The notes under the pieces are model-generated. The model was not told where the DNA came from, made no database searches, and saw only the letters and a program-made list of their open reading frames with translations. A program made the position numbers and the translations under genes. A stretch of DNA of 47,765 bases from CAZOZP01 sp964584325 (GTDB lineage Bacteria; Bacteroidota; Ignavibacteria; Ignavibacteriales; Melioribacteraceae), in contig CAZOZP010000023.1 of the NCBI GenBank assembly GCA_964584325.1, positions 1 to 47,765 of the forward strand, in the 5' to 3' direction. How positions within the stretch are numbered: the first letter of the stretch is position 1; every line of letters begins with the position of its first letter. Of the stretch, positions 42,092 through 47,765 are shown piece after piece.

Positions 42092-43282
42092 TCAACAGCC
42101 TCCGGAAACTTTTCTTTCTTTCTTTATAATTTCTACCGGCTTAGAAGCTTCACTGATTATCCCGGGTAAGAGTTTGGCTGCTGATTCCCTGAATCTGAAT
42201 ATATCTTTTTCACGTCTGGTAAGTTTTCTTTCGGGCATTTCAAATCCGATTATTTCTTCCCTGAATTTATCTAACCCGCCTTCCAGATAATAAACATTGT
42301 TATAACCTAATGCGCCTGCCAATGCCGCAGCATTTCTTGCCGTTAATTCATCTTCCGAGTATAATATTTTTTTCTGATTCTTAATTCTGAATTTTCTTTC
42401 GGTTTCTTTATCAAATAGTTCTGCCGGACTAATAAGTACTGCCCCCGGAAGTCTTTCTTTCACGAATTTATCCATCTCTCTTAAATCATAAAACACTACG
42501 TCCGGTTCGCCGTTAGTAAGAATATAGGCAAGTTCGTCAACACTTGTTTGTTTTGGATGGTATTTCTCTGCAAATCCGGGGCGGTTCATTTTTTCCAGCA
42601 TATCGGCCTTATACTCAGGCATAAATAAAAGCGCTGTTCCAATTACCGCTGCCGCAGAGGCAAGTCCGGCATACAGCTTCAAAGGCATCTTTACCTGTGC
42701 TTCCCCATTATTAACTTTCGTTTCAATTAATGTAACTGCATAAAAAGCCGCAAGTGCCATAATTACCATCAGAAATGCAAAAACTTCCCGGCTGATCCCG
42801 ACAGCATCAAAAACAGTCAGATTTCCGTAATTCGCAGCTTTATATAATCCTTCAAGACTCGGATAAAATTCAGCAAAAGCAAAAACACCGAGAAAAGCTC
42901 CTGCTATAAAAAACATCGCATCAATTTTGCCTATTGCCGCACCGCAAAAACTTGTTCCGGGACAATATCCGCCAATCACAAATCCCAGACCCATTATCAA
43001 TCCGCCGGTTAGCGCAGAATAAAGGAATGTCGGATTAACATAAACAAGGCTCATATCCAGCATTCCGAAATGTGTAAGGATTATTACACCTGTCATTGCC
43101 GTTACTCCGGCTGTAAAGAAAACTCTCAGTACTGTAAAATCGTAACCGTAAAACAACCCCACAAGTTTTTTTGAAGTAGAAAATCCGGCCTGTTCGAGTA
43201 TATATCCGAAGGCTATTCCTATAATAAGGGCAACAACAAAATTTAATTCATTGCTGATAAGATCCGGTACCAATGGGCCCAT
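42092..43282 (-). CDS. YeeE/YedE thiosulfate-transporter-like protein fused to a rhodanese domain
   Basis: A 396-residue membrane protein. The N-terminal half (about residues 1-225) has YeeE/YedE-type helices and the cysteine signature GGYCPGTSFCGAAIGK (Cys107, Cys113). In TsuA homologues such cysteines relay thiosulfate through the membrane. A rhodanese-like domain follows at about 245-345 (VVFYDLREMDKF, YNNVYYLEGGLDKF). At the place of the catalytic Cys it has Ser309 (ILYSEDELTARN), so sulfur transfer by persulfide seems lost unless another Cys substitutes; the last residue is Cys396 in KVSGGC. RBS AGGAGG is strong. It is the last gene of the octaheme operon. Confidence 0.85.
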   Translation of the reverse strand: MGPLVPDLISNELNFVVALIIGIAFGYILEQAGFSTSKKLVGLFYGYDFTVLRVFFTAGVTAMTGVIILTHFGMLDMSLVYVNPTFLYSALTGGLIMGLGFVIGGYCPGTSFCGAAIGKIDAMFFIAGAFLGVFAFAEFYPSLEGLYKAANYGNLTVFDAVGISREVFAFLMVIMALAAFYAVTLIETKVNNGEAQVKMPLKLYAGLASAAAVIGTALLFMPEYKADMLEKMNRPGFAEKYHPKQTSVDELAYILTNGEPDVVFYDLREMDKFVKERLPGAVLISPAELFDKETERKFRIKNQKKILYSEDELTARNAAALAGALGYNNVYYLEGGLDKFREEIIGFEMPERKLTRREKDIFRFRESAAKLLPGIISEASKPVEIIKKERKVSGGC

Positions 43283-43294
43283 ATATGTTTCCTC

Positions 43295-43807
43295 CTAGAT
43301 CCAAAGTTTTCTGAAAAAGTAAGCAAATGCATAAGCGCCGCCGAAAATGGCAAGCATGGTAATTATTCCGCCGTTGGAAAGAACTGCCATTCCGCTTAAT
43401 GCCGAACCGCTTGTACAGCCTCTTCCAAGCTGTGCCCCGAGACCGAAAAGTGCTCCGCCGATAAGAGCCGCAATTATTCTTGTCCGGGCTGTAACAGACG
43501 GCTTTCTTTCTAAAGTAAGATTAAGCCTGCCGGATACTAATCCGGAAATAAATGCTCCTATTATAACTCCGATTACTTCAAAAACAAGCCAGTTCTTAAG
43601 AGGTTCACCTTCGTGCTCATCAATATACTCTTTGTAGAATTCAGAATTTTCAGCGTAAACGGGGGCAACCGAAGATACAGCGGCAATTGTCGTACTCTTA
43701 ACCGCACCGCTGGCACCGAGTCCTCTGCCGGTAATAAATATTGTGAGCAAGAGAAGAAGTCCGAGATAAAATCCTGCTAAATATGGATTCATATAAGGTT
43801 TTTGCAT
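43295..43807 (-). CDS. YeeE/YedE family membrane protein
   Basis: A 170-residue protein with about four to five hydrophobic helices. The signature RGCTSGSALSGMA with its Cys is the second-half motif of YeeE/YedE transporters, and GAQLGRGC precedes it. Length matches the short, half-size YeeE form that works with a partner. Together with the fusion gene downstream (12-nt gap) it likely forms a two-subunit sulfur-compound transporter. The ATG at 43807 directly abuts the cytochrome b stop, with AAGGAGG as ribosome site. Confidence 0.85.
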   Translation of the reverse strand: MQKPYMNPYLAGFYLGLLLLLTIFITGRGLGASGAVKSTTIAAVSSVAPVYAENSEFYKEYIDEHEGEPLKNWLVFEVIGVIIGAFISGLVSGRLNLTLERKPSVTARTRIIAALIGGALFGLGAQLGRGCTSGSALSGMAVLSNGGIITMLAIFGGAYAFAYFFRKLWI

Positions 43808-44470
43808 TTATTCCTCCTTCACGGAAATTTCCGGATTTTCCGGTTCTTCATTATTATGACTTTCTTCTTCTTCTAATTCTTCGTATCCGGTTATCATTGC
43901 CTTCAAGTTTGAAGTTACCGATGCTCCTGTAGTAATAAGGTAAAGATGAGCTATCAGAAAAGCGGCAAGCATAAATGCACCTGCAGTGTGGATAAGCGCC
44001 GCAGGCTCCAATCCGCCTATATTAAGCTCCGAAACGGCATTGTTCTGTGGGTAGCGATAGAACATATATACTAATCCGGAAATCATCATCACCGGAATAA
44101 CAAGTATTTTGAGTCCGAGATACACAAGTTTCTGAAGCGGATTCAGTTTGCTGAGAACAGTTTTCTTTGTAGGGTGTTCTGTACTTTTATAAATTCCGAA
44201 AAGATAATAATTGATATAATCTTTTAGGTATTTCTTTGTTGGGATATATTGTTTCCACTCGCCTGTTGTGAAATGCCAGAAAATGGTAAAAAGAATAAGA
44301 ATTATAAAAGCAATGGCGGCAATCTCATGATACATAACTGCATTTCTGTATCCGAAGAATTCAAACGAGCCATGGATTTCGAATCCCGTAATCAAAAGAA
44401 AAATAATCAGAAAAGCCTGCGCCCAATGCCAAAATCTCTCATAAGCTTTATATATCAGCACTTGTTTCAT
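43808..44470 (-). CDS. Cytochrome b/b6-type membrane subunit
   Basis: A 220-residue di-heme cytochrome b of the Ni/Fe-hydrogenase/thiosulfate-reductase type. About five helices are visible. Candidate heme-ligand His residues are in FWHW (His15), MYHEI (about 48), FWHFTTG (about 65), LIHTAG (about 160) and IAHLYLIT (about 173). It should pass electrons between quinol and the adjoining octaheme cytochrome. A long acidic C-terminal tail (EELEEEES) is unusual. It overlaps the octaheme gene by 4 nt (ATGA) and has AAAGGGGG as ribosome site. Confidence 0.88.
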   Translation of the reverse strand: MKQVLIYKAYERFWHWAQAFLIIFLLITGFEIHGSFEFFGYRNAVMYHEIAAIAFIILILFTIFWHFTTGEWKQYIPTKKYLKDYINYYLFGIYKSTEHPTKKTVLSKLNPLQKLVYLGLKILVIPVMMISGLVYMFYRYPQNNAVSELNIGGLEPAALIHTAGAFMLAAFLIAHLYLITTGASVTSNLKAMITGYEELEEEESHNNEEPENPEISVKEE

Positions 44471-46029
44471 TTCTTCCCCCTTTTTGAATAATAAACTCTG
44501 AGAGAACCGTGAAGAACAACTCCGAAAAGAGTTACAAAAATCATTGACTTCCCGAAACCTTCAACCAGCGGATTGTAATCTCTACCGGGCATATAGAAAT
44601 CGTTCAGACCTGTCAGACGGGAGTTTTCTCTTGTGTGGCATTCGGTACAACCTACTGATTCCTCCTTCGCGGAAACCATATGATTTACAGGCCAGTACAT
44701 TTCCGTTTCAATAAATGCAAGTTCACCTGTGTACGGAAGATCGATTTCCTTCATACCAATTTCTGCTGCCTTCTGCCAGTCGAAATCTTTCCAGAAAGCT
44801 CCCTCCCCTACTTCTTTTGCAAAAAGCTTCGGCTGAATAAGAATATGAGTACCATGGTCAAACGGCTGTTTTGATTTATGAATTTTAACAGGATATATCT
44901 TCGATTTTCTGTCGGCATAGCTTCCGTTAAGACTGTTAATTTTCAGCGGACCCGAAAGATCTCTTACGGAATCGCCCAGCAGGTAATGATCAGCAGTGCC
45001 GTTGAACCATATATAGTCGGGTTTAACGCTGTCAGCCCAAACAAAACTGCCTTTTATTGACATATATGTTTCATTCCCGTTTTCATCCTTTAAGCTGAAA
45101 GGCTTTCCGTCTTTAAGTTTTCCTGCTGTTGACCAATCCCATTCCATTTTCGTTGCCGCATCCTTTGCATAAACCGGAATGTGGCAGGTTTGGCAGGAAA
45201 CTTTAACCGTATGCTCATTTATCAATCCGTCTTCGTGAGGTGCTTCGCCGTGACATTGTTCGCAAGTAGAGCGGTCTTTATTCATAGAAGAAACAGAATA
45301 CATCTTACCGAGCATCTTGTGATTTTTCGTCAGGTGACAGTCAACGCACTGTAAATCGGGTCCGTCTGCTGCCATATGAACATCTATTTCTTTTGTGGGA
45401 TAAAACATAGATTTCTCTAAATCACCATGCTTAACATTGTTTCCGCCGCCACCGAAGAAGTGACAGTAACCGCAGTTGTTTCTTGTCGGACTCCCGACTT
45501 TCTGAGCAATTTCCGCAAGGTTAATTGAAGGATCAGGTAATCCGCCCATCTCAGACCCCTTTACATAATCTCCGGTATTATCATGGCAGATGAGACAATC
45601 TATATTTGAAGAATCAGTATAGCTGAACATATCATCTTTCATTCCGTATCCCACATGGCACTTTGCACAGCTTAATTCATTGCCTTCAATACCTATGCAG
45701 AAATTGTTAATTGCATTCTTCTTCCCGATATAAACTATGCCTCTGCCTTCAATGTATTCCGGTCTTTCCCAATTCCAGTGACTTGATCCCATTATCTCTT
45801 TATGTCTCTCTGTATGACAGCTCATACAGGCAAGAGTAACTTCCTGAGGTGAGTTAAACACCTTCTGAAGTTCTTTTAGTTTGGAATGATCCACAGAAGG
45901 CGCTTCTTTTTCAGATAGATTTGCTTTTAATATCTGAAGCCTGGGAGGTGGCGAATCTGTTTCGAAAAGGATTCCTGCCGCAATTAAAAACATCAGCAAC
46001 AGAACAAACGGAATAAAGCCTTTACTCAT
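44467..46029 (-). CDS. Octaheme c-type cytochrome, tetrathionate reductase (OTR) family
   Basis: A 520-residue multiheme cytochrome with exactly eight CxxCH motifs: CMSCH, CAKCH, CLICH, CGYCH, CVDCH, CEQCH and CQTCH between residues ~68 and ~283, and CTECH at ~461-465. The gap of ~180 residues before the last heme is typical of OTR. OTR enzymes reduce tetrathionate, and also nitrite or hydroxylamine in vitro. An N-terminal membrane helix and a second one near the C-terminus (about 494-510) anchor it. I start at ATG 46029 (AGAGG seven bases upstream), not the TTG at 46056. It is the first gene of the operon with cytochrome b and two YeeE-like genes. Confidence 0.93.
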   Translation of the reverse strand: MSKGFIPFVLLLMFLIAAGILFETDSPPPRLQILKANLSEKEAPSVDHSKLKELQKVFNSPQEVTLACMSCHTERHKEIMGSSHWNWERPEYIEGRGIVYIGKKNAINNFCIGIEGNELSCAKCHVGYGMKDDMFSYTDSSNIDCLICHDNTGDYVKGSEMGGLPDPSINLAEIAQKVGSPTRNNCGYCHFFGGGGNNVKHGDLEKSMFYPTKEIDVHMAADGPDLQCVDCHLTKNHKMLGKMYSVSSMNKDRSTCEQCHGEAPHEDGLINEHTVKVSCQTCHIPVYAKDAATKMEWDWSTAGKLKDGKPFSLKDENGNETYMSIKGSFVWADSVKPDYIWFNGTADHYLLGDSVRDLSGPLKINSLNGSYADRKSKIYPVKIHKSKQPFDHGTHILIQPKLFAKEVGEGAFWKDFDWQKAAEIGMKEIDLPYTGELAFIETEMYWPVNHMVSAKEESVGCTECHTRENSRLTGLNDFYMPGRDYNPLVEGFGKSMIFVTLFGVVLHGSLRVYYSKRGKK

Positions 46030-46057
46030 AACTATCCTCTTAAAGATTCCGGACAAT

Positions 46058-46076
46058 AAGTCTTTTATTAAGACTT
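46058..46076. promoter_or_regulatory. Palindrome upstream of the octaheme gene
   Basis: AAGTCTT, five bases, AAGACTT form a perfect 7-bp inverted repeat about 29 nt before the ATG at 46029. It could be an operator for the respiratory operon. A terminator for the serpin gene is less likely because no T run follows on the minus strand. Confidence 0.35.
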
Positions 46077-46139
46077 CAATGTATGTTTTATTTTTATTTC
46101 TTTTGTAAGATTAAAAATTTTTCAATTGGATTCAATGAT

Positions 46140-47363
46140 TCACAAATTTAAATCTTCAATCTTTCCCATAAACAGAATTACACCGGTTGTTTCTTCTCTG
46201 ATAACAAATATAAATGGTCTGTCAACAATAAAGGCTCCTGAAGGGCCTATTGATGTTAATCTGATTTCGACTGAAGTTACGGCTGCTGCTTCTGTTCCTT
46301 TTTCATCAATTTTCAAATAAGATTTATGTTTTACCAAACCTATATAGGCTTTGAATACTTCAGAATTAATCAGTCTTGAGAAATCCGCCTTCCCTCCGTC
46401 GAATGCCGAAGGCATACCTAATCCGATCAGTTCGTCGTTCAGTTCATTATCATAATTAAGCTCAATTCTCGGAAAATGTACTTCAACTTCAGAAGTCTTC
46501 CCTGAAGAAATAAGCATATTGAGATAACCATCGTCAAGTTTATCCTGCAATTGAGTCAGTTTTATTCCTTCATTCGGAAGCAGTATTCCCATGCTGAATT
46601 TCCCGTTACCGTAAGACATCTGCGTATAGCGGCACAAACTGTCTTTAGAATTGAAAAACTGAGCGGTTCTTTGCATCATATCTATTTTTGATTTACTTAA
46701 ATCGTAATTATGAAATTCAGATTTGTATGTATCCTTTTTGTCGAATTCATATTTCCAGATACCCTTGAAGTAAACAGCATTTATCAGCATCATAACAGCT
46801 GAGGGGTCGAGACGGTCAATTATTGATTCAATCTTACCCTTTGTATTGGCGCTCACCCAGTCATTTATTGTTTTAACTGAAGATGCTTTTGTAAAATCAA
46901 GTGAAATGACCTCTGCTTCAAAGAATTTCTTGTTTGTTTCGAGAAATTCAGGTATAAAGTCAACACCCTCTTTTGCCCAAATTGAATTCGCAATTCCAAG
47001 TTCCACGGAAGCATCTGCCTGAGGAAGATATTTAATCAGCATAGAATAAGCCTGATTAATCTCTGAATTTTCCTTTGTTGAAAACCCGAGCACATCCTGC
47101 ATTTCTGTGAGAGTATTGCCTGAAGCTCCGTTCATGGTCATCCCCAGTGCCCAGGAAATGCTGACCGGTGAAATAAACGTATTCTTTCCTTCCGACGACT
47201 TATTAATTAGCCGGAAAATATTATAACCGAATTTATTTACATCCGAAGCCAGTTTTTTCTCTACCGGACCTATTACAACCGGATCGTCTTTCACAGGTTC
47301 GGTTGTATTGGGTTTACATCCGCTCATAAGCAAACAAATTAGTAGTGCCGTAATCTTTTTCAT
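46140..47363 (-). CDS. Serpin-family protease inhibitor, lipoprotein
   Basis: A 407-residue serpin. A lipoprotein signal peptide with lipobox LMSGC (Cys16) predicts membrane anchoring. The family core is clear: FISPVSISWALGMTMNGASG near residue 66, ANSIWAKEG, the VMMLINAVYFKGIWKYEF breach/shutter block and IVDRPFIFVIREE near the end. The reactive-centre loop begins EKGTEAAAVTSVE, the small-residue hinge of inhibitory serpins. By alignment with alpha-1-antitrypsin spacing the scissile bond falls near Leu-Thr-Ser in EIRLTSIG, uncertain by about two residues. It probably protects against a periplasmic or external serine or cysteine protease. RBS GGAGGGA. Confidence 0.92.
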   Translation of the reverse strand: MKKITALLICLLMSGCKPNTTEPVKDDPVVIGPVEKKLASDVNKFGYNIFRLINKSSEGKNTFISPVSISWALGMTMNGASGNTLTEMQDVLGFSTKENSEINQAYSMLIKYLPQADASVELGIANSIWAKEGVDFIPEFLETNKKFFEAEVISLDFTKASSVKTINDWVSANTKGKIESIIDRLDPSAVMMLINAVYFKGIWKYEFDKKDTYKSEFHNYDLSKSKIDMMQRTAQFFNSKDSLCRYTQMSYGNGKFSMGILLPNEGIKLTQLQDKLDDGYLNMLISSGKTSEVEVHFPRIELNYDNELNDELIGLGMPSAFDGGKADFSRLINSEVFKAYIGLVKHKSYLKIDEKGTEAAAVTSVEIRLTSIGPSGAFIVDRPFIFVIREETTGVILFMGKIEDLNL

Positions 47364-47398
47364 TAGTCCCTCCGTTATTATTTTAATACCTTAAGCAA

Positions 47399-47427
47399 AA
47401 AACGTAAAATGAACACTCTAAATCAAA
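47399..47427 (-). promoter_or_regulatory. Possible serpin promoter
   Basis: On the minus strand TTTG (47427-47424), 17 bases, TACGTTTT (47406-47399), 7 of 8 to TAnnTTTG. The leader to ATG 47363 would be about 30 nt. Confidence 0.35.
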
Positions 47428-47543
47428 TTTAATTATGAATAAAAGAAGATTTTTCTCAAAACAATATTTATTCAACGCGTGGTTATTGGTCTTCTTTTTT
47501 ATTAAATTGCGGAAAATTTTGAAATAATTTACCCGGCGGAATT

Positions 47544-47765
47544 ATGTTGAAAGGAAAGACTGTTTTATTGACCGGCGGCACCGGTTCATTCGGTAAAAAA
47601 TTTGTTGAAATGGCGCTCAAAACTGAATCCCCCAGAAGGATAATAGTTTTCAGCCGGGATGAACTAAAGCAGTATGAAATGAGGCAGCAGTTCCCTGACA
47701 AAACCGTAGATTTTTTTATTGGCGATATCAGAGATATTGACAGACTTAAACTCGCAATGAATGCA
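47544..47765 (+). CDS. pseB: UDP-N-acetylglucosamine 4,6-dehydratase (inverting), 5' part
   Basis: The first 74 codons of an NAD(P)-dependent nucleotide-sugar dehydratase, cut off by the window end. The N-terminal Rossmann motif TGGTGSFGKKF (residues 10-20) and the following SRDELKQYEMRQQF block are diagnostic of PseB/FlaA1, which starts pseudaminic-acid or related deoxy-amino-sugar synthesis. A closely related CapD-like 4,6-dehydratase is the alternative. The ATG at 47544 has GGCGGA upstream. It is divergent from the serpin gene and probably opens a surface-sugar cluster to the right. Confidence 0.85.
   Translation, partial: MLKGKTVLLTGGTGSFGKKFVEMALKTESPRRIIVFSRDELKQYEMRQQFPDKTVDFFIGDIRDIDRLKLAMNA

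Noticed and set aside
1..47765. tRNA and rRNA genes
   Set aside because: I looked in the intergenic gaps on both strands and saw no cloverleaf or rRNA-like sequence; most gaps are too short.

Overview
The window is an AT-rich bacterial chromosome segment in which almost every gene lies on the minus strand; only adk and a partial pseB at the right edge are on the plus strand. Three things point to the Bacteroidota/Ignavibacteriota side of the FCB group: proteins with type IX secretion (T9SS) C-terminal tails beside a PorV-family porin, two GWxTD-domain proteins, and a promoter matching the Bacteroidota consensus (TTTG-N19-TAnnTTTG) in front of an M16 protease. An Ignavibacteria-type organism is the best guess. 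This rests on gene families recalled from knowledge; no search was run.

Layout, left to right. 1-5.4 kb: one tightly packed operon read right to left, with a lipid A acyltransferase, a heptosyltransferase-like GT9, an M23 endopeptidase, a bactofilin, AtpZ, an AtpI-like membrane protein, and ATP synthase subunits a, c and b. 5.4-14.1 kb: envelope and secretion genes, namely a GWxTD protein, a strong hairpin terminator, a PorV-like protein, a very large T9SS cargo protein and a TonB-dependent receptor. 14.3-21.5 kb: thioredoxin, an enoyl-ACP-reductase-like SDR, DNA polymerase III alpha, dUTPase, a polysaccharide flippase and a YbgC-type thioesterase. 21.6-22.2 kb: a 42-bp tandem repeat array broken by a 100-N assembly gap. 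22.3-29.2 kb: M16 protease, adk, ftsE, a methyltransferase, pdxA, a second GWxTD protein and rho. 29.4-34.2 kb: an operon of an unknown helical protein, manC, pyrK, pyrD and folC. 34.4-36.9 kb: a polysaccharide-initiating sugar transferase and a GT4 glycosyltransferase.

36.9-38.9 kb is an accessory island. It holds an ATPase gene remnant, a PIN-toxin/antitoxin pair lying between two copies of a ~53-bp direct repeat, and several decayed intergenic repeat families, including a ~37-bp inverted pair. 38.9-41.9 kb: a CotH-like T9SS cargo protein and a complete subclass B1 metallo-beta-lactamase. 42.1-46.0 kb: a four-gene respiratory/sulfur operon made of a membrane-anchored octaheme cytochrome c of the tetrathionate reductase family, a cytochrome b, and two YeeE/YedE thiosulfate-transporter-like proteins, one fused to a rhodanese domain whose catalytic Cys is replaced by Ser. 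46.1-47.8 kb: an inhibitory-type serpin lipoprotein and the start of pseB.

The strongest candidates for something undescribed are two. In the tandem array, each unit on the minus strand carries a 10-codon micro-ORF behind a Shine-Dalgarno-like sequence. The octaheme cytochrome/cytochrome b/YeeE/Ser-rhodanese operon looks like a thiosulfate-tetrathionate module. Several start codons were moved from the longest possible ORF to sites with better ribosome-binding sequences; the reasons are given per gene.
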